From an uncultured Eubacteriales bacterium (GTDB taxonomy: Bacteria > Bacillota > Clostridia > Oscillospirales > CAG-272): DNA of 64,000 nucleotides. The notes under the pieces were generated by a model, which ran no database searches, had not been told where the DNA came from, and saw only the letters and a program-made list of their open reading frames with translations. The position numbers and the translations under genes are program-made. Of this stretch, positions 45,015 through 58,195 are shown one piece after another (within the stretch, counting starts at the first letter, position 1; each line of letters opens with the position of its first letter). The stretch lies in contig CAKRPQ010000001.1 in NCBI GenBank assembly GCA_934385225.1, positions 5,084 to 69,083 on the forward strand. The letters are read 5' to 3'.

Positions 45015-48000
45015 TTAAACGCTTTTTATGTCCGTCTCGATATCCACAGCCTCGCCGAGCGGAAGAGAGTAGATGCACACGCGCGACGGCTCCTCGCCGA
45101 AGATTTCGCGCACAGCCAGTCTGTAATACGAGAGCTGGGTTGCGTGCCTCTCGGTCAGCTTCTTTTTCGCGAGCCGAACGTTACGCTTTTCGGCTTCCGT
45201 CAGATAGTCGGTCTTATAGTCACAGAGGACGAGAGTGCCGTCCGCTTTGCGGAAAACGAGGTCGATAACGCCCTGAACAACGACTGTTTCGCCGCCGAGA
45301 AGTTTTTCACGCGCGGGGTTCTCCGTGAAAAGAGACGCGGCAAGGCGCAGATTGAACCGCTGTTCCCTGTAAATCTCGCGCGAGGCGGAAAGCTCCGCGA
45401 AAAAGCTGCTCGTAAAGAACCGCGAAAGCTGTTCCTCGTCGATAAGCTTCGCGATTTCGGGCGACAGGAAGCCGAGCGCGCAAAGTCGCTCTTTCTCCGC
45501 TCTGACACCGTGCTTTTTAGCGTTCTCAAAGTCGCAGAACTGCATAAACGTATGAGTCGCCGTTCCGTGCTCCGCTCCGCCCGCCCTTTCCTCCGTCGGG
45601 ACAAGGAACGCGGGGAGCGTGCGGAGAGTTACCTCCTCTTTTTCTGTCGGAACTCCGTCCGCCTCGTCGTCAAGAACGCCGGGATACAGCTTCGACACCG
45701 ACATTTTGGCGGGCAGCTCCGAAAGATATGAATACGGATACTCGAAATCAAAGCGTTTTTCAAGCTCCGCCGCAATCGCCGCCTCGCGCTCCGCGCTAGC
45801 GGCGTTCGTTTTGCCCGCCGCCTTTTTGCCGTCGTATTTCACTTCTTTCGGAATATCGCCCGCCTCCGCCGAGAAGAATTCGAAACAGTCGGACGGGCGG
45901 TCGCAACCGTCACCGAGCGCGGTCAGAATGAATTTAAGGAAGCTGCGGCAGGACATAAATGTGTATATATCGGACTTCTCCGCGCCCTTTACTATCGACT
46001 CGACCGTGTTTGCGCTCACGCCCGCGCTTATGTAGAGCCTTTCCCTTGCACGCGTCAGCGCAACGTAGAGGACGCGCATACGCTCCTCGACCTCGCTGTC
46101 GCGGTTTTTGCCGTCAATAATGTTCTTTATCGGATTTACGCGCTTTACAAAGCCGGTTTCCTCGCCGAATGACATTCCCACGCCTATATCGCGGTCAAAC
46201 GAGACAAGCCCCGACGCGCCCTTCGGGAAGAAATCGCTTTCTGCGGACGCGATAAAGCATATCGGAAATTCAAGTCCCTTTGACGCGTGTATAGTCATAA
46301 CATCGACGGCGTTTTCGGCGCTTTCCGCGGCGGGCGGCTCTACCTTTCCGCCCGATTCGATTATCCCGTCGATGTAGTTTATAAAGCCGTAAAGGCCGCC
46401 CGCGCCCGTCTTTTCGTAAGTGCAGGCGTAATCGTAGAGCATAAGCAGATTTGCGCGTCTCGCCTCCGCGTTCGGTGCGGATTCCTCGTCGCCGCCCGCA
46501 AAAGACATCATTCTCGTGTCGGAATAGATAAAGTGCAGGAGCCTGTCCGTTCCGAGCCGTCTCGCCTCGCGGCGGTAAAGCGCGAGTTTTTCGGTAAAAT
46601 ACCCTATTTTGCTTCGCAGAGCCTCGGTCACGTTTTCGGGGTTCTCCGCTGTCGCAAGAAGATCGTCGTAGAGGGAAATTCCCGAATTTGCTCCCCGCAA
46701 TCGCGCAAGGTCGTCGATATCAAAGCCGTAGAGCGGCGAGCGCAGCACGCCCGCGAGATAGACGTCCTTTCGCGGGTTGTCGATGACTTTGATAAGCGAG
46801 AGCGCAAGAAGCACCTCGGCGTTCTCAAAATATCTGACGCTTGTGCGCGACACCGTCGGAATGCCCGCGTCGCGGAGGAATTTTGCGAAAACGTCGGCTT
46901 TTTTGTTCGTTCCCGTAAGCACGGCAATATCCCGCGGCTCTATGCGGCGCATGACGCCGCCGTCCTCACATAGCTCGCGCCCGTCCGAAAGGAGTCTTAT
47001 TATCTCGGACGCGATGTACCGCTCTTCAAGATTTTCGTTTATCTTTTTCGCCCGCGCCTTATCTTCCTCCGTGCCGTTTCTCGGCGCGGCGCATTTTACG
47101 AGCGCGCCGAGTTTTACCTTTGTAAATTCGCCGTCCTTTTTTACCGTCCGCTTTCCGAAGCGGAGATCGTCCTCCGCCGTATAGCCGACGCTGTTTCTGC
47201 CGCCGCGGAAAAGCGCGCCGCAGACCCTGTTCGTAAAATCTATTATCGGCTTGTCGCACCTGAAATTGTGCGACATATAAATGCTCGCGTCGTAGCTTTT
47301 TCCCGCCTTATCGAGCGGCGGAAACGTATTTTTGTATCCCGCAAATGTCGACGGATTCGCGCCGCGGAAGCGGTATATGCTCTGCTTTATATCGCCGACC
47401 ATAAAACGCCCGCCCGCTCTCGCTATCGACGCGAATATCAGATCCTGAACGGCGTCGGTGTCCTGATATTCGTCAATGTATATCTCGTCGAACCTGTTTG
47501 CGTACTCACGCGCGAGAGGCGTCGGAAAGCCGTCGCCGTCGACAAAAAGTTTCAGTGCAAAGTGCTTGCAATCGCTGAAATCGCACCCCATAACCGCGAG
47601 TTTCGCCGCCGAAAAGCGCTCCCTGAACTCCGAAAGCACCTTATACGCCCATTCGACGTTCCGCGCGTTTTCGAGAAGAGCCGCGCGCATACCGTCTTCG
47701 CGTGCGCGGAAGTATCCCTCGCGGAATTTTCCGTATTCGTCTTTCAGTTTGTTCCGCTCGCCCTCGTGATATTCGAGCAGCTCCGATTTTACCCTTTCCC
47801 TGCCGACGGGCGGCACGGAAAAGTTCGAAAAGAGCCTCACCGCTTCGTTCATATCGTCTGCCGCTATCGCCTTTTTCACGTCCGTGAAGTGCTTATACAG
47901 ATAGGCGTATGTGTTCTTGTACTTTTTCTGCTCCTTATCGCCGAGCGTTTCGATTATTCCGAGCGCGTCCCCGAAAACGGAGGCGAAATGTTCGACAAAC

Positions 48001-48721
48001 GGCACCGTTATCTTTTTAAGCTCGCCGCCCGCCACGCCGCAAAGGAACGGTTTCTCCGCGTCCGCGCGCATATTTTTCGCGTTCTTCGCGAGAAATTCGG
48101 TGAAATCGGCGTACCCCGAGAGCCTGTCGTACAGCGAAAGAAGTTCCGCTGCGGCATAACTCTCCCCTCTCGAATCGAGAAAAATGTCCATAAACTCCCG
48201 AAACGAGCCGCCTCCGTTCTCATTGTCGTTGTCGTTTTCGTTTTCGTTTTCGCCGCCCCGATACTTTTCGTAAAAGTCCTCAATGACGCTCTCCATCGTC
48301 TTTTCGCGCATAGGAACGAGCAGGGTGTCGTCAAGCACGCGCAGAGACGGCGGAAGTCCGAGAACGTCGAAATTCTGCTTCACTGCGCCGTAGTAGAAAG
48401 AGTCTATCGTCGATATTGACGCGCTTCCGAGGCGCACCATCTGCTCGGCGAGGTGTCTGTTCGACGGATTTTCGGCAAGAGCCTTTCCGAGAGCCTTTGA
48501 AATCTTCTTTTTCAGATCCGCCGCCGATGCTTTTGTGAACGTGACCACGAGAAAACGGCTTATGTCGGCGGGATTTTCCTCGTCTGTCAGCCGCCTTATT
48601 ATGCGCTCGGTAAGCGTTGCCGTTTTTCCCGACCCCGCCGCCGCGGAGACGAGAACGGTCTTTCCGCGCACGTCGATAGCGCTTCTCTGGGCGTCGGTCC
48701 ATTTTGTTTCGCTTCCGCTCA

Positions 48722-48722
<1 letters not shown>
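45015..48722 (-). CDS. addA: Helicase-nuclease AddA
   Basis: 1235 residues. UvrD-like helicase with Walker A SAAAGSGKT at 27-35, FYYGAVKQ, IYIDEYQDTDAVQDLI and VMTIHASKGLEFP; a C-terminal RecB-type nuclease has VLCDYKTDYL. With AddB it resects double-strand breaks until Chi for RecA loading. A low-complexity linker of Glu/Asn/Asp (about residues 157-171) is encoded by hexamer repeats like those at the end of addB. Its ATG overlaps the addB stop (TAATG). Confidence 0.96.
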
Positions 48723-52078
<3,356 letters not shown>

Positions 52079-52090
52079 ATCCCGTCCTCC

Positions 52091-52882
52091 TTAATAGATA
52101 AAAGTCAGGTCGTCCGCAACGTTTTTCGCGCCGAGAACGGTTCTGCGCAGAACGAAATAGTAGTTCCGCCGCACCATATAAACGCTTCCGTATTCGTTCC
52201 GCTCGGTAAAGTATGCGCCCTTGCCGCCGAAACCGCTTTTTCTGAAAAAGTAGGGCGACACGACAAGGCAGACAGACCCTTCCGACGCAAAGGAACGAAC
52301 GTTTTCATAAAAAAACGAACTCTCCGCGCCGTTCTTCTTCATCTGCCTGCGGTTGCCGAAAAAGACGTAGACTTTTTTTCCGTTTATAGCGTCGGCTATG
52401 CGTTCGTTCGCTTTTTTGCTCCCGAAAAGAGCGATGAGAAGCGACGCGATGAAAAGAACTCCCGTCACGGGGAGAACTATAAGAATGACGGCGGAAAAGG
52501 ACACGATGAAAACCGCGCTCGTCTCTGCCCATATTACGATTTTGGTGAGAACCCTGAATATCGTCGAAAAAAGTCTGAAACGGCGAAAATACGCAAGTAT
52601 CCGCAGATATACGTTATACACCGACGTGCTTTTTATAAGCTCTATAAGGTATCTCGGATAGTATTTCACCGACATAAGGCGGCTCTGCCGCACCTCTTTG
52701 TACCACTCGTGCGAAACGCTGTCGCCGCCCGTTTCCTCTCCTCTTTCGCTGCCCATGCGCGAGAGTTTTACTTCAAGCTCGTCTATTCTGTGGTAAAGTC
52801 CCTCGTTCTCGGCGCGAAGCCGTGTAAGCTCCGCCGAGAGGTCTGTTTCGTTTTCCTTTTTTATGTTCGTCCCGTCGTCCAA
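52091..52882 (-). CDS. Hypothetical membrane protein with N-terminal coiled coil
   Basis: 263 residues. Residues 14-45 form a likely coiled coil (LSAELTRLRAENEGLYHRID), a basic amphipathic stretch follows, then one or two strong membrane helices (about 120-160, FIVSFSAVILIVLPVTGVLF). A soluble C-terminal part has KKVYVFFGNRRQ and VCLVVSPYFF. I do not recognise the family. It lies between the QueG-like and addB genes with gaps of 22 and 12 bases. Confidence 0.85.
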   Translation of the reverse strand: MDDGTNIKKENETDLSAELTRLRAENEGLYHRIDELEVKLSRMGSERGEETGGDSVSHEWYKEVRQSRLMSVKYYPRYLIELIKSTSVYNVYLRILAYFRRFRLFSTIFRVLTKIVIWAETSAVFIVSFSAVILIVLPVTGVLFIASLLIALFGSKKANERIADAINGKKVYVFFGNRRQMKKNGAESSFFYENVRSFASEGSVCLVVSPYFFRKSGFGGKGAYFTERNEYGSVYMVRRNYYFVLRRTVLGAKNVADDLTFIY

Positions 52883-52904
52883 GCTCTTTTACGTCCCCTT
52901 TCGG

Positions 52905-53729
52905 TCATTTTTCGGTCGGTTCTTTTTCAAGATTTTCAAGATTGCGCGTTATGACCGCGCGTCCGCGCCACGAATAGGCGCGCTCGGCAAATTCCACGTC
53001 CGTCATATTTTTCAAGTCCGACGACGTGAGAAAAGGCGTTAAGCTCTCGCGGAAAAACTTTATCTCCGTAAAATTGCCCTCCTTTATCGCACGCTTTGTG
53101 TGCGGGCAGGCGAGCTGACAGATGTCGCAGCCCCACGCCGTGCCGTTCTCACGGAGCATTTTAAGCTCTTCCTCCGTAAGTTCGCCTTTCCTTTGCGATA
53201 TTTCGGAAAGGCAGAATTCGAAATTCCCGTCCTTAAAGCCGGGACAGGCGCGAAGGCACGCTCCGCAGTCCTCACAGTGCTTTATTTCACCCGCGCGGCA
53301 CTCAATCTTCATATCGGTAACGATTTCGCCGATAAACACGAGCGACGAATATTTCTCGGTTATGAGCAGTCCGTTCCTTCCGACAACGCCCAGACCCGCT
53401 TTCGCCGCCGCCTTTATCTCCGCTATCGGCGAATGGTCCGAAAAACCCGCGAATTTGTTATTCGGAAAAGCCTCCGCAAGATTTTTCGTCACGCGCGCGA
53501 AAAAACCCTTAAAGAATATGTGGTAATCGCGCGGTGTCGCGTAGAGTGAAATGTTCCTCTTTTCGGGAAAAAAAGCGCAGTAAGGCACGGCAAGCATTAT
53601 CGCCGTCCCGTCCGAAATGCCGGCGCGTTCGAGAAGATACGCGCGCTTTATCTCACAGTCGGAGAGCGGTATCGGCGCAAAATATTCGATCCCCTCCGCA
53701 CGGATAGCGTTTTCTATAATTCCGTCCAT
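52905..53729 (-). CDS. QueG-like epoxyqueuosine reductase homologue
   Basis: 274 residues, shorter than QueG (about 380). It has two [4Fe-4S] motif sets, CEDCGACLRACPG and CDICQLACP, after a cobalamin-type N-terminal domain (GLGVVGRNGLLITEKYSS). QueG reduces epoxyqueuosine in the tRNA wobble position; no other queuosine gene is nearby, so a related activity is possible. The ATG overlaps the abc-F stop (TGATG). Confidence 0.85.
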   Translation of the reverse strand: MDGIIENAIRAEGIEYFAPIPLSDCEIKRAYLLERAGISDGTAIMLAVPYCAFFPEKRNISLYATPRDYHIFFKGFFARVTKNLAEAFPNNKFAGFSDHSPIAEIKAAAKAGLGVVGRNGLLITEKYSSLVFIGEIVTDMKIECRAGEIKHCEDCGACLRACPGFKDGNFEFCLSEISQRKGELTEEELKMLRENGTAWGCDICQLACPHTKRAIKEGNFTEIKFFRESLTPFLTSSDLKNMTDVEFAERAYSWRGRAVITRNLENLEKEPTEK

Positions 53730-55672
53730 CAGACGTCCGTTTCCTCGTATATTTCGAGAAGCCTGTTCTCTATTTCCGTTTTTCTCTCGTCCAGCTCTGC
53801 CGCGCGCATATAGTCGCTCGCCGCCTCGCCGTAAAGTTCTTCTTCAACCTTTTGAAGCTCCTCTTCGAGCTTTTTCGCCTCGTTTTTCAGCCGTTCGATG
53901 CGCTTCTGTTCGCGCCTTATGTCCGCCTGGCTCTGCTTTGCGGCAAGGTACTGCTCCCTCTCCGAGGTGTTCTTTTCCGCTCTGCTCTCCGTAACGCCCG
54001 CCTTTTCGCGTCTCGTCTCCCTGAACGCTCTGTATTCGTCGTAGGCGTGACCGTCCCCGCCGCACCTGAAATCGAGCAGCTCGTCCGCCAGTCCCGCGGG
54101 CTTTATCTCTATTATCCGCGTCGCCAGCTTGCTGATGAAATATCTGTCGTGCGAAACGGTGACAACAGTCCCGTCGTATTTTTCGAGCGCCTCTTCGAGC
54201 GCCTCGCGCGAGCCGATGTCAAGGTGGTTCGTCGGCTCGTCGAGAATGAGCAGATTCATTTTAGAGAGTATCAGCTTCGAGAGGGTGAGTCTTGCGCGCT
54301 CGCCGCCGCTCAGCACCGACACCGTCTTATAAATGTCGTCTCCGAAAAAGCGGAAGAGCGCGAGCGTGTTTCTTATCTCCGTCTCCGTCAGCGTCGGATA
54401 GGCGTTCCAAAGCTCGTCGAGTACCGTGTTTTCGGGAGTCAAATTCTGATTTTCCTGGTCGTAGTAGCCGATTTCGACGTTATACCCGATTTCGACGCTT
54501 CCGCCCGTCTGGCGGAGCTTGCCGAGCAGGATCTTTATGAGCGTGGACTTGCCGCACCCGTTCGCGCCGACGATAAACACCTTTTCGTTCTTCTTCACAA
54601 GGAACGAGAGGTCGTCAAAAAGTCTCTTTTCGCCGAACGCCATCGAAAGGTGCTTCACTTCAAGCACGTCGTTTCCGCTTTCGAGTCCTTTTTTGAACGT
54701 GATGCGTATATTTTTCGGGTCTTCCTGCGGTTTTTCGAATTTCACCATCTTGTCGAGGAGCTTCTGACGGCTCTCGGCGGCAATGATGTTCCTCTCGCGG
54801 TTCCACGCGCGCTGCTGTTCGATGTACGCTTCCTGTCTCGCTATCTCCTTCTGCTGGTTGCGGTAGCGTCTCTCCGCCGCCTCGCGGTCGGCTTTTCGCT
54901 TCTCCATACTCTCGGTGTAAGAGCCGCCGTAGAGCTTCGCCGTATGGAATTCGACGCAGAGCGTTTTGTTCGTCACGCGGTCAAGGAAATAGCGGTCGTG
55001 CGAGATGACGAGGACGTTCTTTTTGTACTGAACGAGAAAATCTTCGAGCCACGCGAGCGTGTCCGCGTCGAGGTGGTTCGTCGGCTCGTCGAGGAGGAGT
55101 ATATCCGGCTCGCGGCAGAGAAGTCTTGCCAGCGCAAAACGCGTTTTCTGTCCTCCGCTGAGCGACGAGAGCGGTTTTTTCGCGTCCGCGTCGTCAAAGC
55201 CCATCTTTTTCAGTATCGACATCGCGCGGCTTTTATATTCCATACCGCCCGACGCGATAAATTTGGCGTAAAGCTCTGTATATTCGTTTGTTAAAATGCG
55301 GTATTCTTCGCTTTTCGAGTCGTGCGACTTTTCGCCGAGGAGCTTTTCAAGCTCCGCTATGCGTCTCTCGGCGCGCACAAGTTCGGGAAACGCCGCGTAC
55401 ATCTGCTCGCCGACGCTCCCGCCGCATATGTCCGACGTCTCAAACGCGCCGTCCTGCGTGAGAAGTCCGACGGTCTTGTCTTTTGATATATAAACAGAGC
55501 CGTGCTCCGGCTCGTATTCGCCCGTTATCAGCTTGAAAAGAGTCGATTTTCCAGACCCGTTCACGCCGATTATGCCGAGCTTGTCGCCCTCTTCAAGCGA
55601 AAAGGACACGTTATCGAGTATCACCTTCGTTCCGACGGAGAACCCAAGGTTTTCTACACTTATTGCAGTCAT
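53729..55672 (-). CDS. ABC-F family ATPase (ribosome-associated type)
   Basis: 647 residues with two nucleotide-binding domains and no membrane part. Walker A GVNGSGKSTLFK and GANGCGKSTLIK, signatures LSGGQKTRFALA and LSGGERARLTLS, Walker B ILLLDEPTNHLD twice, a positively charged inter-domain linker and a C-terminal coiled coil. ABC-F proteins work at the ribosome E site in translation or antibiotic protection. AAGGA precedes ATG 55672. Confidence 0.95.
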   Translation of the reverse strand: MTAISVENLGFSVGTKVILDNVSFSLEEGDKLGIIGVNGSGKSTLFKLITGEYEPEHGSVYISKDKTVGLLTQDGAFETSDICGGSVGEQMYAAFPELVRAERRIAELEKLLGEKSHDSKSEEYRILTNEYTELYAKFIASGGMEYKSRAMSILKKMGFDDADAKKPLSSLSGGQKTRFALARLLCREPDILLLDEPTNHLDADTLAWLEDFLVQYKKNVLVISHDRYFLDRVTNKTLCVEFHTAKLYGGSYTESMEKRKADREAAERRYRNQQKEIARQEAYIEQQRAWNRERNIIAAESRQKLLDKMVKFEKPQEDPKNIRITFKKGLESGNDVLEVKHLSMAFGEKRLFDDLSFLVKKNEKVFIVGANGCGKSTLIKILLGKLRQTGGSVEIGYNVEIGYYDQENQNLTPENTVLDELWNAYPTLTETEIRNTLALFRFFGDDIYKTVSVLSGGERARLTLSKLILSKMNLLILDEPTNHLDIGSREALEEALEKYDGTVVTVSHDRYFISKLATRIIEIKPAGLADELLDFRCGGDGHAYDEYRAFRETRREKAGVTESRAEKNTSEREQYLAAKQSQADIRREQKRIERLKNEAKKLEEELQKVEEELYGEAASDYMRAAELDERKTEIENRLLEIYEETDV

Positions 55673-55681
55673 ATCAGTTCC

Positions 55682-56320
55682 TTAAAATCTTATCTTCATT
55701 TCTTTCGCGACGCCGAGAATGCGCGCGTCTCCGCACTCAAAATCTTCGGGCGTCAGCACTATCGGTTCGTAATCTTCGTTTTCGGGGACAAGGTATATGC
55801 GGCGGTTTTCGGTGTGGTATCTCTTGACCGTCGCGCTTTCGCCGTCGACAAGGCAGGCGACGATGTCGCCCTCCTCCGCGTACTGCTGCTTTCTGAAAAG
55901 AACGAGCGAGCCGTTCACCATACCGCAGTTCTTCATACTGTCGCCGAACACCGAGAGGTAGAAGTAGTCCCGCGGGTCTTCGCCGCGCGAAATGTCCGCC
56001 GTCTCGTAGCCGATCAGCGTTTCGTTCGTGATTATAGGTTTTCCCGCTCTTATCTCGCCTATTATGGGTATCCGAATGTTTCCGCCGATCTCCTCTTCGT
56101 CCGTGAGCGAAATTTCCGAGAGATCGACGTCGTCGCCGACGAGTTTCGAGATGTCAACGCCGAAATAATCCGCGATGAGGCGCATCTTATCCGCCTTCGG
56201 CACACTCCTGCCGTTTTTCCAGTCGGAAAGCGTCGAGGGCGCAATTCCCGTAGCTTTTGCGACCTTATATGAGGTCGATTTTTTCATATTCAGCAGTTTT
56301 TCGTAATTCGAATAACTCAT
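55682..56320 (-). CDS. XRE-S24 repressor (LexA/CI-like, self-cleaving)
   Basis: 212 residues. An XRE helix-turn-helix (STSYKVAKATGIAPSTLSDW) is followed by a linker and an S24 peptidase domain. Ala92-Gly93 in GEIRAGKP is a potential cleavage site, Ser128 in FGDSMKN the nucleophile and Lys166 in SATVKRYH the base. It is the first gene of the minus run toward addBA, divergent from the promoter at 56391, so it may control both. It is either a SOS/stress regulator or a phage-type repressor. Confidence 0.9.
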   Translation of the reverse strand: MSYSNYEKLLNMKKSTSYKVAKATGIAPSTLSDWKNGRSVPKADKMRLIADYFGVDISKLVGDDVDLSEISLTDEEEIGGNIRIPIIGEIRAGKPIITNETLIGYETADISRGEDPRDYFYLSVFGDSMKNCGMVNGSLVLFRKQQYAEEGDIVACLVDGESATVKRYHTENRRIYLVPENEDYEPIVLTPEDFECGDARILGVAKEMKIRF

Positions 56321-56375
56321 ATATAACCTGTCTCCTTTTTGTGCAAAACGACAAAACTTCCAAAATAGGAAAGAT

Positions 56376-56433
56376 TTCCGAAATATGCACTTGACAATAG
56401 TTCGGTTTTGCGATATAATAGTTCCGAAATGTG
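56376..56433 (+). promoter_or_regulatory. Promoter flanked by TTCCGAAATRTG repeats (candidate operators)
   Basis: TTGACA (56391-56396), 17 bases, TATAAT (56414-56419). TTCCGAAATATG (56376-56387) and TTCCGAAATGTG (56422-56433) lie on either side, so bound repressor would occlude it. The S24 repressor gene is the obvious candidate binder. Confidence 0.72.
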
Positions 56434-56551
56434 AACTACGCTGTCCGCTATCCGAAAAGCCCCGTTTTCGGTTTGCACGATTTACAGTTCAGTATATCAC
56501 ATTTCCCCTCAAAAGTCAACACATAAAAGCATTTAAGGAAAGGAACAATGA

Positions 56552-56785
56552 ATGACGAGAAACGAAAAAAATTATCTGAAAAGCTCTGAATGTGAAGGTG
56601 AAAAGCCGAGGTACTGCCGTGTTTGCGGCGAAATTATACCGAAAGGCTGTTACTATGTGAATTTCAGAGGAAAAAGCGTATGTTGCACCTGCACATTCGA
56701 AATGAAGTCGGAGGAAATAATTCGGATTTGCGAACTCAAATCGCCCGAGAAAACGCCTGACAGGCACGGATTTACGCATGAATGA
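56552..56785 (+). CDS. Small CxxC zinc-ribbon-like protein
   Basis: 77 residues from ATG 56552 (GAAAGGA upstream). Cys pairs in YCRVCGEIIPKGCYYVNF and CCTCTFEM suggest a zinc ribbon. It is controlled by the putative operator promoter and overlaps the next gene by 8 bases. Family not recognised. Confidence 0.75.
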   Translation: MTRNEKNYLKSSECEGEKPRYCRVCGEIIPKGCYYVNFRGKSVCCTCTFEMKSEEIIRICELKSPEKTPDRHGFTHE

Positions 56786-57182
56786 TTTCCTCGGGGTATC
56801 TGCCGTGCAAAAAGAAAAGACAAAGACCGTCGAATTTCTCGAAAGTTACAGAACGAACAAGCGAATGCTCGATATGATGCGCTACGAAAAGGATTATTTT
56901 TCGGACAGAGAGCGCGGCACGGAGGCGGAAAAGGACGATTTTCTGCTGCTTCCGGGCGGCGACGAGGTTCTGCTGAAAAACAGAATGTACACCGTGCGCC
57001 GCTTCATTATGAGCCTTGGCGACAGCGACCAGAAAACGCTGCTTTTTTACCACTACATAAAAGGATTTTCGGTTGAAAAGTGTGCGGAGCTGATGAACAT
57101 AGGCAGAACGAGCGCATTCCGCCTGAAAAAGAAGGCACTCGAATCGGCGAAGAACGTGTACGACGAGAAATTCACCGCATAA
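56778..57182 (+). CDS. Sigma-70 region 4-like / phage ArpU-RinA-type regulator
   Basis: 134 residues. The C-terminal 60 residues (LLFYHYIKGFSVEKCAELMN then IGRTSAFRLKKKALES) form a sigma region-4 style helix-turn-helix; the N-terminal half is helical. Similar small proteins occur as late regulators in phages and mobile elements. Overlap with the preceding gene implies coupled translation. A terminator follows 13 bases after the stop. Confidence 0.78.
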   Translation: MNDFLGVSAVQKEKTKTVEFLESYRTNKRMLDMMRYEKDYFSDRERGTEAEKDDFLLLPGGDEVLLKNRMYTVRRFIMSLGDSDQKTLLFYHYIKGFSVEKCAELMNIGRTSAFRLKKKALESAKNVYDEKFTA

Positions 57183-57194
57183 AAGAAAATATAT

Positions 57195-57227
57195 AAAAAA
57201 ACAGGGACGAAAGTCCCTGTTTTCTTG
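57195..57227 (+). terminator. Terminator of the zinc-ribbon/sigma-like pair
   Basis: ACAGGGAC (57201-57208), GAAA loop, GTCCCTGT (57213-57220), then TTTCTTG; flanking A and T extend the stem. Confidence 0.9.
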
Positions 57228-57242
57228 TTAAACGACCGTGAG

Positions 57243-57925
57243 GTTGTTTTTTAGCCTCCCTTGCCATAAAAAGTCGGTAAAAGTTTTGGTCAACCTTTTT
57301 CAAAAGGGTGCAGATTCAAAAGGCAGAGCCTTTTGTCGCTCTCCGCAGAGAGCTAAGTCGGGGGTGAAAAAAGCGATGACCTCAATTCTACCGCCCCGAC
57401 TATGAAAACCCTACGGTTTTTCCCGAAGCACGATGTGGAGGAGAAATGTTCTCGGCGCTTTCTTTTTGTGAGATGCCGAAGGCATCTATACTTTTATCTT
57501 TGCGCCTGTCGCATCAAAAGAAAGGGCGTTATTGGATACTATGCAACCGCACGGCTACATTAGCCTCCCGTTGTACTTCGGGAAAAACCGTAGGGTTTTC
57601 ATAGGTGGAGCAGTTTACACCCTCTATTATTGCAGACCTCACCTCCACCTTTGCCTCCCCTGTGTAAGGGGAGGTGGCGGAGGTGCGCAAGCCCTCCGAC
57701 GGAAGGGTTGTCCGTCTGCGTGCCGCCGTGAAGTCGTGCAGCACTCATTAACGCTCTTTCTCTTGATGCGACAGGCGCAAGAGAAAGAGCTTCGCAGAAA
57801 GAGAAGCGCCGAGAATGTTTCGCCGTCTGCGGACGGCGACAAGGGCTATGCGCCCTTGACCGCACTCGCCTTTTGTAAAAGGCGAGACGAAAACTTTCAG
57901 TCAACGGCGAAGCTAAACTTTCACC
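57243..57925. repeat. Composite hairpin repeat, locus 4 (head-to-head pair)
   Basis: The first copy (about 57262-57535) is in reverse orientation, the second (about 57540-57915) forward. Stems of the forward copy include AAAACC/GGTTTT, AGGTGGAG/CTCCACCT, CCTCCCCT/AGGGGAGG, CTCTTTCTCTTG/CAAGAGAAAGAG, GCCGTC/GACGGC, CAAGGGC/GCCCTTG and CGCCTTTTG/CAAAAGGCG. The reverse copy has AGTCGGGG/CCCCGACT and CAAAAGGC/GCCTTTTG. No real gene lies in this gap. Confidence 0.85.
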
Positions 57926-57931
57926 CGTCCC

Positions 57932-58195
57932 TCATATCTGTTTATGAACGCTCTTATATTCATCATAATACTTATAATACGGGCAGCCTCTCACGCTCCG
58001 CGAAACAAACGCAAGCATTTCGTCCTCATCAAGCGACATCATACAGCGATAGCAGTCCTCGTCCTCATCGTAATCGTAATATTCGCATTCCTCGCAGCAG
58101 GTACTTCTTTTCCGTGCGGACGGCAGCTCTTTTTCCTCTTTTTCGCGCTCCGACTTCGGCACATAATGCGTTTTATCCCATGCTCCGTCGCTCAT
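57932..58195 (-). CDS. DUF6472-like Cys-rich small protein
   Basis: 87 residues. Core CCEECEYYDYDEDEDCYRCM followed by LDEDEMLAFVSRSVRGCPYY: five to six Cys in a compact acidic/aromatic setting, possibly metal-binding. I recognise it as the small clostridial DUF6472 family of unknown function. It overlaps the stop of gtrA by 4 bases and is last in the cysE-cysS transcript. Confidence 0.82.
   Translation of the reverse strand: MSDGAWDKTHYVPKSEREKEEKELPSARKRSTCCEECEYYDYDEDEDCYRCMMSLDEDEMLAFVSRSVRGCPYYKYYDEYKSVHKQI

Noticed and set aside
44978..45015. Two GTCTTCACCGAAAGT direct repeats between addA and spoVM
   Set aside because: Too short and only two copies; no evidence for a regulator site or CRISPR.
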